Below, one piece after another: positions 46,643 to 55,853 of a DNA stretch of 64,000 nucleotides. Position 1 is the stretch's first letter. Every line of letters starts with the position of its first letter. The DNA is from Streptomyces fragilis (lineage in GTDB: Bacteria; Actinomycetota; Actinomycetes; Streptomycetales; Streptomycetaceae), in the NCBI RefSeq assembly GCF_003112515.1, contig NZ_BEVZ01000002.1, positions 62,001-126,000 on the forward strand, written 5' to 3'. The notes below the pieces were generated by a model. It searched no databases. It was given only the letters and a program-made list of their open reading frames with translations, and had not been told where the DNA came from. Made by a program: the position numbers and the translations under genes.

Positions 46643-47175
46643 CCGGCGTTCCGGCCGCACACGAGATCGACCAGGGGTGACGGGGGAGGGCCGTCGGGCC
46701 GCCACGCCCGCGCGGGCCGGACGCCGCATGGCCGAGGACCGCCCGCGCCGGGGACCCTTGCCCTCACCGTGCCGGCGCCGGACCTGCTGCCGGCCCGGCC
46801 CGCGCGAACTCGCCAGTGGTCCCACGCCGCACGGTGACCAGCCCACAGGCCGAGCCCGAGCCCTGCGGGCCTGGCGTCGGACGAACGCCTGCCGCGGCCC
46901 CGACGACACCCGCCCCGGACGTCGTCTACGCCCACCCGTCCACGCCTTCCCCGACCCCGCCCACCCCCAGCCCGACCCTCGCGCCGCCCGGCCCCGCCGG
47001 GCGGCGCTTCACGTTGTGGCGGGGCCGGCCCGGCGCGTGAGTGCGCCGAACGTCCCGGCCGGCAAGGGACGTTCAGCACCCCGCCGTGGCCCCTGCGGCA
47101 CCCGGTGCGAGGAGCGGACGGGCGGGAGAGTGAGTGGCGTCAGGAACGACCGGACCCCACGAAGGGAAACCCATC
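46643..47175. promoter_or_regulatory. Upstream region of the DoxX-like gene with OsdR-like boxes
   Basis: 533 bp with no credible gene. It contains GGGGACCCTTGCCC (46750-46763), TGGGACCACTGGC on the minus strand (46810-46822) and an inverted repeat AACGTCCC-N9-GGGACGTT (47049-47073). All use the GGGAC core seen before the usp gene. Confidence 0.5.
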
Positions 47176-47817
47176 ATGGCCGTGCACCAGCACACGAACG
47201 GCAGCGCCGGCCGGCACCTGCCGTCCCTGCGCCGCCGCCGGAACTCCGCCGCCTCCGGCACCGCCCCGGCGGCACGCACCGAAGCGCGCGTCGAGGTGCT
47301 CACCGCACGGGCCTACGCCTTCGCCGCGGCCCGCGTGCTGATGGGCTTCGTCTTCCTGTGGGCCTTCCTCGACAAGACCTTCGGCCTCGGCTACGCCACC
47401 CCGTCCGGCAAGGCATGGGTCGACGGCGGTTCGCCCACCGAGGGTTTCCTGGGCCATGTCTCCGTCGGGCCGATGGAGACCACCTTCCACGCGTGGGCCG
47501 GAGCCGCCTGGGCGGACTGGCTGTTCATGCTGGGCCTGCTGGGCATCGGCCTCGCGCTGACCGCCGGAGTCGCGATGCGCCTCACGGCCCTCGCCGGGAC
47601 CGTGATGATGGCGCTGATGTGGGTGGCCGAGTGGCCGCCCGCCCAGTACCTGTCGGACGGCTCCCCGAGCATGTCGACGAACCCGTTCGTCGACTACCAC
47701 CTGATCTACGCGCTGCTGCTCGTCGCCCTGGCCGCCGCCTCCGCAGGCGACGCCCTCGGCCTCGGCCGGCTGTGGGCCCGGCTCCCCGTCGTCCGCGACC
47801 ACGGGTGGCTGCGCTGA
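47176..47817 (+). CDS. DoxX-like membrane protein
   Basis: 213 residues: a His/Arg-rich N-terminus of ~40 residues and four transmembrane helices. The first helix and loop (AARVLMGFVFLWAFLDKTFG, LGYATPSGKAWVDGGSPTEGFL) match DoxX-family proteins, which in mycobacteria help detoxify thiol and oxidative stress and in other bacteria belong to quinone-linked oxidoreductase systems. A paralogue lies at 60493-61109. ATG 47176 follows GAAGGGAA; the frame is open to 47134. Function in this island is inferred to be membrane redox homeostasis. Confidence 0.85.
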   Translation: MAVHQHTNGSAGRHLPSLRRRRNSAASGTAPAARTEARVEVLTARAYAFAAARVLMGFVFLWAFLDKTFGLGYATPSGKAWVDGGSPTEGFLGHVSVGPMETTFHAWAGAAWADWLFMLGLLGIGLALTAGVAMRLTALAGTVMMALMWVAEWPPAQYLSDGSPSMSTNPFVDYHLIYALLLVALAAASAGDALGLGRLWARLPVVRDHGWLR

Positions 47818-47822
47818 ACCCC

Positions 47823-47860
47823 GCCGGTGCGGTGGAGAGGGCACGGCCCACCGCACCGGC
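47823..47860 (+). terminator. Hairpin between the DoxX-like gene and the second usp gene
   Basis: Perfect 12-bp inverted repeat GCCGGTGCGGTG / CACCGCACCGGC with a 14-nt loop, 5 nt after the stop. May end or attenuate transcription. The sequence CCGTCACACCGG is repeated just after it. Confidence 0.6.
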
Positions 47861-47942
47861 CCGTCACACCGGCCCGTCACACCGGTCCGCCGACCGGAAC
47901 ACCCGTACAGAACACGCACCACACCTTCAGGAGGTGGGCTCC

Positions 47943-48848
47943 ATGCCCGGAACGATCATTGTGGGATTCGACGGCTCGGCCGAGAGCCGCGCCGCCGCGG
48001 ACTGGGCCGCCCGGGAGGCCGCGCTGCGCGGCTCGGAGGTGAGGCTGGTCCACGTCCGGCAGCCGATGCCCGAGCCGATGGGCGAGTCCCTGCGCCAGGC
48101 GCTCGAGACGCACCGCCACTGGGCGGAACGTCTGCCCCGCGAGGCCGCCCAGGACCTGAAGGCCAGGTACCCCGGTGTCGAGGTGGGCACCGAGCAGCCG
48201 AGCGGCTCCTCGGGAGAACTGCTCGTCGACGCCGCCCGTGGCGCGGAGCTGCTGGTCCTCGGATCCCGGGCGCTCAGCGGGATCGGCGGCTTCCTCGTCG
48301 GGTCCGTCGGCCGCTCCGTCGTCGGTCGTACCGGGACACCCGTGATCCTGGTCCGGGCCGGGGAAAAGGCCGCCGACGAGCACATCGAGGACGCCACCGG
48401 CAGGCCGTCCGAGGCCACCGGCTTCCGGCCCGTCGTGCTGGGACTGGCCACGGGCGGCCCCGACGAGAAGCTGATGACCTTCGCCTTCGAGGAGGCGCTG
48501 CGCCGACGGGCCCCGCTCGTGGTCGTCCAGGGCTGGAACCTGGCGCCCTACTACGTGTACAGCGCCTCTCCCGCGGTCGTGCCCTTGGAGGACATCACCC
48601 GGGAGCAGGCCGCCGCGCTCAGCGAGACGCTCCGGCCGTGGCGCGAGAAGTACCCGGACGTCGAGGTCGTCGAGGCGTGCCGCCTGGGCAGCCCCGCTGA
48701 GCACCTGATCGACGCCTCCGACGAGGCCTCGCTGGTCGTCGTAGGCCGCCGGATCCGCCGCGGCCCGCTGGGCGCGCACATCGGGTCCGTCGCCCAGGCG
48801 GTCATGCACCACGCCGTCGCACCCGTCGCCGTCGTCCCCCACGACTGA
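47943..48848 (+). CDS. Universal stress protein, two domains
   Basis: 301 residues, paralogue of the 45731 gene. Domain 1 starts TIIVGFDGSAESRAAADWAA; its ATP motif reads GSRALSGIGGFLVGS, with Ala in place of the second Gly. Domain 2 has VVGRRIRRGPLGAHIGSVAQ. The two genes share the endings HHAxAPVAVVPHD, pointing to duplication. AGGAGGT lies 6-7 nt before the ATG. The alcohol dehydrogenase gene begins 28 nt after its stop, so both probably share a transcript. Confidence 0.92.
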   Translation: MPGTIIVGFDGSAESRAAADWAAREAALRGSEVRLVHVRQPMPEPMGESLRQALETHRHWAERLPREAAQDLKARYPGVEVGTEQPSGSSGELLVDAARGAELLVLGSRALSGIGGFLVGSVGRSVVGRTGTPVILVRAGEKAADEHIEDATGRPSEATGFRPVVLGLATGGPDEKLMTFAFEEALRRRAPLVVVQGWNLAPYYVYSASPAVVPLEDITREQAAALSETLRPWREKYPDVEVVEACRLGSPAEHLIDASDEASLVVVGRRIRRGPLGAHIGSVAQAVMHHAVAPVAVVPHD

Positions 48849-48876
48849 CGCGGCCGGCAAGTAAGGAGAGAGAACC

Positions 48877-49899
48877 ATGAAGGCAGCAGTGGTCAAGGAG
48901 TTCGGGGCGCCGCTCGTCATCGAGGAGCGCCCGGACCCCGAGCCGGGGCCCGGACAGGTCCGCATCCGCCTCGAGGCGTCCGGACTGTGTCACACCGACA
49001 TCCACGCCGCGCACGGCGACTGGCCCGTCAAGCCGGTCCCGCCGTTCGTACCGGGCCACGAGGGCGTCGGCATCGTCGAGAAGCTCGGCGAAGGCGTCAC
49101 CCATCTGTCGGTGGGCGAACGCGTGGCCGTCCCCTGGCTGGGCAGCGCGTGCGGGCGGTGCGAGCACTGCCTGTCCGGCTGGGAGACCCTGTGCGGGAGC
49201 CAGGTCAACACCGGTTACGGCTGCGACGGCGGGTACGCCGAGAAGATGCTCGCCCGCGCCGACTTCGCCCAGGCCGTGCCCGACGGCGTCAGCGCCCTCG
49301 ACGCCGCCCCGCTGACCTGCGCGGGCGTCACCACCTACAAGGCGCTGAAGGTCGCCGGCGTCGGCCCCGCCCAACTCGTGGCCATATCCGGCGTGGGCGG
49401 CCTCGGCCACCTCGCCGTGCAGTACGCGAAGATCGCCGGCGCCACCGTCGCCGCGATCGACGTCACCGACGACAAGCTGGAACTCGCCCGGGAACTCGGC
49501 GCCGACATCGTCATCGACGCCCGCACCCAGGACGTCGCCGCCGAACTCAAGCGGCACGGCGGCGCCCACGCCGCCCTCGCCCTCGCTGTGAACCCGGCCG
49601 CCTTCGCGGCCGTCAACTCCGGCCTGCGACGCGGAGGAAAGCTCGTCATGGTGGCCCTGCCCGCCCACGGCACGCTCGAGATCCCGATCTTCGACACCGT
49701 CCTCAACGGCACCTCGGTGATCGGCTCCATCGTCGGCACCCGCCAGGACCTCGACGAGGTCTTCCGCCTGCACGCCGCAGGCCGTACCCGGGTCGTCCAC
49801 GAGACCCGGCCGCTCACCGCGGTCAACGAGGCCGTCGACGAGGTCCTGCGAGGCGAGGTCAAGGCCCGCATAGTCTTCGACCTCGGGACCGGAGGATGA
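48877..49899 (+). CDS. adhP: Zinc-dependent alcohol dehydrogenase, AdhP type
   Basis: 340 residues. Catalytic zinc ligands are Cys in SGLCHTDIHAAHGDW and His in VPGHEGVGIVE; the structural zinc uses the four cysteines of CGRCEHCLSGWETLC. The NAD-binding Rossmann loop is ISGVGGLGHLAVQYAK. Oxidises or makes ethanol with NAD(H), so it can dispose of reducing power when oxygen is short. AAGGAGAG precedes the ATG; its TGA overlaps the next gene's ATG (ATGA). Confidence 0.93.
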   Translation: MKAAVVKEFGAPLVIEERPDPEPGPGQVRIRLEASGLCHTDIHAAHGDWPVKPVPPFVPGHEGVGIVEKLGEGVTHLSVGERVAVPWLGSACGRCEHCLSGWETLCGSQVNTGYGCDGGYAEKMLARADFAQAVPDGVSALDAAPLTCAGVTTYKALKVAGVGPAQLVAISGVGGLGHLAVQYAKIAGATVAAIDVTDDKLELARELGADIVIDARTQDVAAELKRHGGAHAALALAVNPAAFAAVNSGLRRGGKLVMVALPAHGTLEIPIFDTVLNGTSVIGSIVGTRQDLDEVFRLHAAGRTRVVHETRPLTAVNEAVDEVLRGEVKARIVFDLGTGG

Positions 49900-50756
49900 G
49901 CACCATGCGCCTGCCCCTGGTCGTCGGCGTCGACGGCTCCGAGCAGAGCCTGCGGGCCGTCGACTGGGCGGCCGACGAGGCCGCCCTGCACGGCCTGCCC
50001 CTGCGGCTCGTCCACGCCTCCCTCTGGGAACGCTACGAGGGGCCGGCACTCGCCGAGGACGTCCGCGAGCTGCCTGGAGAAGTGAGCGGCGAGGACATTC
50101 TCCGCGTCGCCGCGCTGCGGGCGGGGCGACGCCGGGCGGGCCTCTCCGTCACCACCGAGGTGACCGTGGAGGAACCGGAGTACGTTCTGATCCACGAGAG
50201 CCGCTCCGCCTTCGCCGTGGTCGTCGGCACCCGCGGGCGCGGCGCCGTCGCCGACGCCCTGCTGGGGTCCGTCAGCCTCAGCGTGGCCACCCGCGCGCAC
50301 TGTCCGGTCGTCGTGGCCCGCGGCGACCGGAACCCTGACGCGCGACACACCGGCGTCGTCGTCGGGGTGACCGAGACTCCGACGGCCGCGCTGCGCTTCG
50401 CCTTCGAGGAGGCACAACTGCGCCAGGTCCCGCTGACCGCCGTACGGGCCTGGCGCTGCCCCTCTCACCGGACGGCCGACCACCCGCTGCTCGCGGGTGA
50501 CCCGGAGCGGATGCACGCGGAACGCGCCGCCGGCCAGCTGCGCGCCGCACTCGCCGACGCCCCACCGGACCTTGAGCTGCGACGGCGGACCGTCGAGGGT
50601 TCGGCAGGAAGGATGCTGCTTGCCGCTTCCCAGGAGGCCGGCCTGCTGGTGATCGGCCGCCGCCGTCCGAAACACCTCGGTCCCCATCTGGGGCGCGTCG
50701 CCCACCAGGTCCTGCACCACGGCCAGTGCCCCGTCGTCGTCGTGCCCGACCCATGA
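49896..50756 (+). CDS. Universal stress protein, two domains
   Basis: 286 residues. Domain 1: LPLVVGVDGSEQSLRAVDWA and a fully canonical ATP motif GTRGRGAVADALLGS. Domain 2: TGVVVGVTETPTAALRFAFE and GRRRPKHLGPHLGRVAHQVL, degenerate. It diverges more from the two other usp genes than they do from each other. The start overlaps the adhP stop by 4 nt; a second in-frame ATG at 49905 is possible. Part of the usp-adhP-usp operon. Confidence 0.9.
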   Translation: MSTMRLPLVVGVDGSEQSLRAVDWAADEAALHGLPLRLVHASLWERYEGPALAEDVRELPGEVSGEDILRVAALRAGRRRAGLSVTTEVTVEEPEYVLIHESRSAFAVVVGTRGRGAVADALLGSVSLSVATRAHCPVVVARGDRNPDARHTGVVVGVTETPTAALRFAFEEAQLRQVPLTAVRAWRCPSHRTADHPLLAGDPERMHAERAAGQLRAALADAPPDLELRRRTVEGSAGRMLLAASQEAGLLVIGRRRPKHLGPHLGRVAHQVLHHGQCPVVVVPDP

Positions 50757-50768
50757 TCGGCGGATCGC

Positions 50769-50780
50769 GGTCCTGGTCCC
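50769..50780 (-). promoter_or_regulatory. OsdR-like box before the CBS gene
   Basis: GGGACCAGGACC on the minus strand, related to the GGGACC-N3-GGCCC boxes, 180 bp before the CBS-BON start. A weak match. Confidence 0.3.
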
Positions 50781-50960
50781 GGACCCGTCCGTCGCCTCCG
50801 CCGTCAGCAGGACCCGCCCAGGGTGGCGTCCTCGCTGAGGCGACTTCCGTCCCGTCCCCGCCGTTCCCGGCCGGGGTCACCGTGCTCGACGTGCGGACAC
50901 GGCCGGCGCCGAACCGGCGATGACCCGTCTCGGCACCGCTCACGTCCAGGAGGAACCGCA

Positions 50961-51692
50961 ATGAAGCAGACCAAGGTCGGTGCGGTCATGACCGCCGACG
51001 TCGTCCGGGCCGGGTACGACACCCCGTTCAAGGAGGTCGCCCGGCTGCTCGCCGAACACCGGATCGGCGGACTGCCCGTGGTCGACGAGGAGGCGCACGT
51101 CATCGGCGTCGTCTCCGAGTCGGACCTGATGGCCCACCAGGCGAAGGCCCCCCTTCCCTACGAACCGGCCCGCAGGTTCCGGTTCCCTTCCCTGACGCCC
51201 GCCGCCCGGCGGTACGCGGCCAAGGCCCGGGCTCGTACCGCGGGCGGCCTGATGACCCCCTCGCCGGTCACCGTGCGCGCCGACGAGAGCGTCGCCGAGG
51301 CCGCCCGGACCATGGTGCGGCGGCACGTCGACCGGCTGCCGGTGCTGGACGAGGACGACAGACTGGTCGGCATCGTCACCCGACGCGACCTGCTGAAGGT
51401 CTTCCTGAGCACCGACGAGGCCCTCAGGGAGAAGGTGATCCGTGAGGTGGTGGAGAACGGACTGTGGCTGTCCTCCCGGGCCGTCGACGTCTTCGTGGCC
51501 GAGGGCGTCGTCACCCTGCGGGGACGCCTGGAGCGCCGGAGCGAGGCGGAGGCCGCCGTGTCCATGGCCCGGAAGATCGACGGTGTCGTCGCCGTCGTCG
51601 ATCAGCTCGGCCACCGCGTCGACGACTCCCGGTTGAAGCCCGAGAGTGCGGCTGCCCACGGAGGCGGCGAAGATTGGCTGCGCCGGCTGTGA
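50961..51692 (+). CDS. CBS-pair and BON domain protein
   Basis: 243 residues. Two CBS motifs (VGAVMTADVVRAGYDTPFKE ... GLPVVDEEAHVIGVVSESDL; GLMTPSPVTVRADESVAE ... RLPVLDEDDRLVGIVTRRDL) form a Bateman module that binds adenine nucleotides or NAD. A C-terminal BON domain (about 165-230, VFVAEGVVTLRGRLERRSEA) may touch membranes or lipids. Similar CBS-BON proteins occur with usp genes in actinobacterial hypoxia regulons. CAGGAGGAACCGCA precedes the ATG. Confidence 0.92.
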   Translation: MKQTKVGAVMTADVVRAGYDTPFKEVARLLAEHRIGGLPVVDEEAHVIGVVSESDLMAHQAKAPLPYEPARRFRFPSLTPAARRYAAKARARTAGGLMTPSPVTVRADESVAEAARTMVRRHVDRLPVLDEDDRLVGIVTRRDLLKVFLSTDEALREKVIREVVENGLWLSSRAVDVFVAEGVVTLRGRLERRSEAEAAVSMARKIDGVVAVVDQLGHRVDDSRLKPESAAAHGGGEDWLRRL

Positions 51693-51705
51693 AGGAGGGA
51701 CCGTC

Positions 51706-52212
51706 ATGACGGCCAAGGTGCTGGTCGCCTACGGGACGACCAACGGATCGACGACACGCATCGCCGAGAGTGTGGCCAGGACACTGCAGGAGGCGGACCT
51801 GGACGCCGAGGCGCTGCCCGCCGCATCGGTGACCGACGTGGCCGCGTACAACGCCGTGGTGGTCGGCGGCGCGCTGTACCTCGGCCAATGGCACAAGGAC
51901 GCCCGCCGCTTCGTCCGCCGCCACCGCCGGGCGCTGGCGGCGCGTCCGCTGTGGTTCTTCAGCAGCGGCCCGCTCGACTCCACGGCCTCGCAGCGGGAGA
52001 TACCTCCCGTGCCCTGGGTCCACAGGGCCATGACACGGCTGGACGCCTACGGACACGTCACCTTCGGGGGCTGCCTGCAGGAGGGCGCGCAGGGGTGGAT
52101 GGCTCGTATGATCCTGCGCAACGGGCAGGGCGGGGACTTCCGCGACTTCGACGCCGTGGAGAGCTGGGCGGCCGACGTGGCGAAGGCGCTCGCCGTAGTG
52201 CCCGGCCGGTGA
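51706..52212 (+). CDS. Flavodoxin/menaquinone-protoporphyrin-oxidase-like protein
   Basis: 168 residues. The phosphate-binding loop of flavodoxins is at the start (VLVAYGTTNGSTTRIAESVA) and the isoalloxazine loop regions VVVGGALYLGQWHKDARRF and FFSSGPLDS follow, as in HemG-type and flavodoxin_5 proteins. It probably binds FMN and carries electrons. It begins 13 nt after the CBS-BON gene, with GAAGGAGGGA as ribosome binding site, so the two are co-transcribed. Confidence 0.87.
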   Translation: MTAKVLVAYGTTNGSTTRIAESVARTLQEADLDAEALPAASVTDVAAYNAVVVGGALYLGQWHKDARRFVRRHRRALAARPLWFFSSGPLDSTASQREIPPVPWVHRAMTRLDAYGHVTFGGCLQEGAQGWMARMILRNGQGGDFRDFDAVESWAADVAKALAVVPGR

Positions 52213-52574
52213 GGCAAGGGCGCTACCGTGCACGGCCGGCCGAGCCTCCTCGACCCGCCCTGGACGACATGACGGCCCTGGCCGTCACACGGCCGCCCGT
52301 GGTGCCGCGTCATCCCGAGCCGGCCATGGCCGTGAACCCGTGGCCCTACCCGGCTGCTGGCGCGGTTGCCCTCCTCGAAGAAGGCGCGGCGTCCGTAACG
52401 GCGACGATTCGCCCGTCGAGCCGCCCGCTCTCTGCCTGGTTGTAGGCAGACCTCCCGGCCACCGCCGACACCGGCACAGAGCGCGCCGCCTCGTGAAGCC
52501 GCATGCCCGGCCGCCCGCTGCGGCGCCGGGAACCGTCTGCAGAAGTCTCCATGGCATGAGGGGCCGTGCTTGTC
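52213..52574. other. Intergenic region
   Basis: 362 bp; I see no gene, terminator or clear promoter. Together with the transposase remnant that follows, it is a likely site of past insertion. Confidence 0.4.
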
Positions 52575-52935
52575 ATGGTGCGTCGTCATGAGTTTTCGGT
52601 TGCCGAGTGGGCGGTGTTGTCGCGGTTACCGCCGAGTTCGGGGGTCGCGGGACGGCCTCGTTCGGACGACCGGGTGGTGCTGAACGGGATCGCGTGGAAA
52701 CCGGGGACCGGATCGGCCTGGCGCGATGTGCCGGAACGGTACGGCTCCCGGCAGACCTTGTGCACGCCTTTCCGCAGGCCGGGGCTCTGGACGGAGCCTT
52801 CTCGCGCATGCTGCGGGTCGTCCAGGCCGAGAAGGACACGGCCGGGGACATCCAGTGCTGGTTGTCGGTCGCTCCACCATCAGCGGGTCCATCAGCACGC
52901 TGCCGACGGCTCCTGTCTGTGCGGATGTTTGCCGC
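52575..52935 (+). pseudogene. IS5-family transposase remnant
   Basis: The first ~50 codons read MVRRHEFSVAEWAVLSRLPP...GRPRSDDRVVLNGIAWKPGTG and WRDVPERYGS, the N-terminus of IS5-group transposases of Streptomyces. After that the similarity jumps between frames (ALDGAFSRMLRVVQAEKDTA in one, HHQRVHQHAADGS in another) and ends before the catalytic DDE domain is complete. So at least two frameshifts and a 3' truncation: not functional. Confidence 0.85.
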
Positions 52936-53233
52936 GGCGGACCGGAGCCTGGGGGGCGGGGACCGCGTCAGTCGCCCATGCTGCCGCGCGTGAGGTCGTC
53001 GGCGATTCGCCGTGCCCAGTCGTCGACGATTCCACCGGCGCCGCCGGGCGCCCATTGCGGCCGCCTCCGACCCCGGCTTCCAGGATGCCCTGCTCGACGA
53101 GCTGAACCTCCTCACCGGAGTGCGGTTGCCCTGACGTGCGCACAGTGTCGTGCAGGGGAGCGTCGGGGGTTACTGCCTATGGAGGTAACAGCAGGGTCTC
53201 TCAGGGAACGCGCGGCACGCCTACTGTGGCCGT
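52936..53233. other. Decayed sequence between the IS remnant and an XRE gene start
   Basis: One frame (about 53045-53134) reads AAASDPGFQDALLDELNLLT and then GVRLP before a stop, like the C-terminus of some lost gene. GTTAC-N10-GTAAC-type arms flank 53169-53188. TACTGT lies exactly 6 nt before ATG 53234. Confidence 0.4.
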
Positions 53234-53270
53234 ATGGACAACCGGGAAGAAATCCGCGCCTTGAAGAAAC
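53234..53270 (+). pseudogene. Truncated start of an XRE-family regulator
   Basis: MDNREEIRA is the typical N-terminus of the helix-turn-helix regulators that carry DUF5753-like C-termini in Streptomyces. The leaderless promoter (TACTGT, 6 nt, ATG) survives, but the sequence runs into the end of the lipoprotein gene on the other strand after about nine codons. Probably a deletion junction. Confidence 0.4.
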
Positions 53271-54005
53271 TCAGCCCGTACCCGCTGTCTCCGTCAGCTT
53301 CTCAAGCTGGGCGGTGATCACCTCGTCCGGGGCCTCGCCCGCGCTCTTGTGTGCGACCAGGCCCTGCCAGTTGAAGACGGCTACATTGGAGCCGCTACGT
53401 ACCACCTGGTACCAGTGCGCTGTTCCCGACGACTCCCGCTTGAAGGCAAACGCCTCATCGGCCGGACCCGGGTCGGGGACAGGGAGGGCCGTGACGGTCG
53501 GGTTGAGGCCCATGTCGTCCTCGTACCCGGTGCAGCTCTTCGCCGCGTCACGGACACGGGTGAGGAGTTCCTCTGCGTCGGCCGCCTTGGCGTAGGCGTA
53601 CAGCGTGATGTCGGTGGCCTTCGTGTCCGTCTTCGGGTGGACGGAGCGGGCTGCCGCAGCGGTCGGTGCCGGTTCGGGGGAGCGCAGCCGGATGTCTTCC
53701 ATGGGCTGGCAGGCCGCCGGTTTGGCCGGCTTCCCCTTGCTGCCGAGGACGGTGCCCTGCTTGAAGACGGTGAAAGTGTATTCGGGCAGGTCCGCTTCGG
53801 TGACCGCTGCGTTCTCGAGGGCAGCAGCGTTCAGCGGGCCGTCGTTCGGTCTTCCCGACGCCGTCCCCTTTGCCGAGTCCTCGGTCACGGCGCCGCTTCC
53901 GCCGTCTCCGGTCGCTTCGTCGCCGCTTCCGCAGCCGGCCAGCAGGGCCACCGCAGCAAGCGCCACCACGACAGCCTGGACTCGCCGCAGTCCGTCCACT
54001 CTCAT
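53271..54005 (-). CDS. Lipoprotein of unknown function
   Basis: 244 residues with a lipoprotein signal (RRVQAVVVALAAVALLAGCGSG; lipobox LLAGC). A Gly/Ser/Asp-rich linker is followed by a ~180-residue sensor-like domain (ADLPEYTFTVFKQG, YAYAKAADAEELLTRVRDAA, WYQVVRSGSNVAVFNWQG) resembling surface lipoproteins of the PknH-sensor-like type found in streptomycetes; I am not certain of the family. GGAGGAGC precedes ATG 54005; the frame is open to 54122. It is the only minus-strand gene in this part of the island and may pre-date it. Confidence 0.85.
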   Translation of the reverse strand: MRVDGLRRVQAVVVALAAVALLAGCGSGDEATGDGGSGAVTEDSAKGTASGRPNDGPLNAAALENAAVTEADLPEYTFTVFKQGTVLGSKGKPAKPAACQPMEDIRLRSPEPAPTAAAARSVHPKTDTKATDITLYAYAKAADAEELLTRVRDAAKSCTGYEDDMGLNPTVTALPVPDPGPADEAFAFKRESSGTAHWYQVVRSGSNVAVFNWQGLVAHKSAGEAPDEVITAQLEKLTETAGTG

Positions 54006-54929
54006 TCCCGCTCCTCCCATACCAGCGCCCGGGCACGTCGGCACCTGGGTCACATCCGGAAGAAGATGGCATAACGCGGCAGGGGTCGCGTCACTCGAAA
54101 TGCGTACATTCGCTAAGCACACCGGCCAGTTGGAGAACGAGACGGTCGCGGAACCCAGCGAGTGCCTCGATGGGGATCACCGTGTCCGGATGTCGGCCTG
54201 CGCGGAGGCGCAGATCATGCCGTTGTCGAATGGCTTGAACCGATACACGCAGACTGCGCATACCGTGCGCATGCCCTTCCGTCGGGCCTCAGAGCCGAAG
54301 GGCCCTGCGTCTTCAAGAATCATCTGAGCACCGAGCGGGCCGGTCTGCCCATCTCTGTCGGGATCTCGGCGGCGCCCCGTGGCTGGGCCCTCCGGCACCA
54401 TGTCCGGGTCCTTCGGCATCCTCTGCCGGAAGGGTTCTGGATGTTCGATGAAGACGACAGACGACGCGGCGACGGGAGGCATGGTGACTACGCCACTGAC
54501 CTCAGAGCCCTGGAAGCGCTTCTCAGTTCTCCTGGCGGGCTCCACGGCGGTCACCTTCGTGCTCAGTGCAGCGCTCGACGCACTGACGCCAGGGACGCAG
54601 CGACGTCGTGCGCACCAACGACCTGTCGCCGACGAGAGCCAGAGTCCCCCCGCTGACTCGAGCGGACCCCTACATCGACGGACAGGAGAAACCGGAGCCA
54701 CAGCGCAAGCCCGCGGCAGGACGCCGGCAGCCACCGGCCACCCGGGCACCCCTGTACGCACCGCCCGCCCCGCTCGACCGCTGTCCCCGGCCGACCCGTC
54801 ACCTCCTGAATACCTGCTACCCAGACGGGGGAACTGCCAGGGTTTGTGCCTTCGCCCGCCTCGGGCCAGGCCGACAACCGGCTGCACACCCTCGCGCCCT
54901 CATCGTGGCCACCCTGGAGGACCAAACCC
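54006..54929. other. Long region without a confident gene
   Basis: 924 bp. Codon bias does not support any long frame. A minus-strand fragment (about 54270-54177) reads MRTVCAVCVYRFKPFDNGMI and ends ADIRTR; unrecognised. GGAGGACC before the arcC ATG is its ribosome binding site. No clear OsdR-like box was found here. Confidence 0.45.
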
Positions 54930-55853
54930 ATGCGCATCGTCATCGCCCTCGGCGGCAATGCCCTACTGCACCGGGGCGAACGCCCTGACGCGGACGTGCA
55001 GGAGACGAACATCGACCGGGTGACCACCGCGATCGCCGGCCTCGCTCTCGAACACGAGATCGTCATCACTCATGGCAACGGACCGCAGATCGGTCTGCTC
55101 GCCGAAGAGAGCGCCGCCGATCCGGGGCTGAGCGCTCCGTATCCGCTGGACCTGCTCGGCGCCCAGACACAGGGCATGATCGGTTCGCTGCTGGTGCGTG
55201 CGCTGCACGACGCACTGCCGCGGCGTCGGATCGCCGCGCTGGTCACGCACACCCTCGTACGGGCCGATGATCCTGCCTTCGTCCGGCCCACGAAGTTCGT
55301 CGGCCAGGTGTGCTCCCGCAAGAAGGCCGAAGCGCTCGCCCGCAAGCAGGGCTGGCACATCGCCAAGGACGACACTGGCTGGCGCCGCGTGGTCCCCTCA
55401 CCGTCGCCCGAACGGATCCTGGAGACCGAAACCATTCACGAACTTCTGGGCAGCGGTGCCCTGGTCATCTGCGCCGGCGGCGGAGGCGTGCCCGTCACCG
55501 CCGACAACGACACCGGTGCACTGACCGGCGCTGAGGCAGTCGTCGACAAGGACCTCACGGCGGCCCTGCTCGCCGAAGACCTCGGGGCCGACTTCCTGCT
55601 CATCCTCACCGACGTGCCGTGCGTCTACGCCGGCTACGGCACCCGCGACCCACAGCCCATCCTCGACGCAACGCCCGACGACCTGCGCCGGGGAGACTTC
55701 CCGGCCGGCTCCATGGGCCCCAAGGCGGAGGCCGCAGCCCGGTTCGTCGAACGCACCGGAGCATTGGCCGCCATCGGCGCCCGCGACGCGGCCTACGAAA
55801 TCGTGCACGGGCGGTCGGGGACGCTTGTGCGCCGGGATCTGACCGTTGGCTGA
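54930..55853 (+). CDS. arcC: Carbamate kinase
   Basis: 307 residues. Amino-acid-kinase fold with the family N-terminus MRIVIALGGNALL, the substrate-site segment THGNGPQIGLLAEE, the PTKFVGQVCS region, CAGGGGVPV and the nucleotide-site AVVDKDLTAALLAEDLGADFLLILTDV, then GSMGPKAEAAARFVE. It makes ATP from ADP and carbamoyl-phosphate in fermentative arginine or ureide breakdown. No arginine deiminase or ornithine carbamoyltransferase lies next to it, so the carbamoyl-phosphate source is elsewhere. GGAGG precedes the ATG by 8 nt. Confidence 0.95.
   Translation: MRIVIALGGNALLHRGERPDADVQETNIDRVTTAIAGLALEHEIVITHGNGPQIGLLAEESAADPGLSAPYPLDLLGAQTQGMIGSLLVRALHDALPRRRIAALVTHTLVRADDPAFVRPTKFVGQVCSRKKAEALARKQGWHIAKDDTGWRRVVPSPSPERILETETIHELLGSGALVICAGGGGVPVTADNDTGALTGAEAVVDKDLTAALLAEDLGADFLLILTDVPCVYAGYGTRDPQPILDATPDDLRRGDFPAGSMGPKAEAAARFVERTGALAAIGARDAAYEIVHGRSGTLVRRDLTVG

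Noticed and set aside
46677..47942. N-terminal extension of the second usp gene
   Set aside because: The open frame has no Usp similarity before ATG 47943, overlaps the DoxX-like gene and a strong ribosome binding site precedes 47943.
54379..55023. 214-codon plus-strand frame before arcC
   Set aside because: Runs into arcC in another frame and has Pro/Arg/Thr-rich shadow composition.
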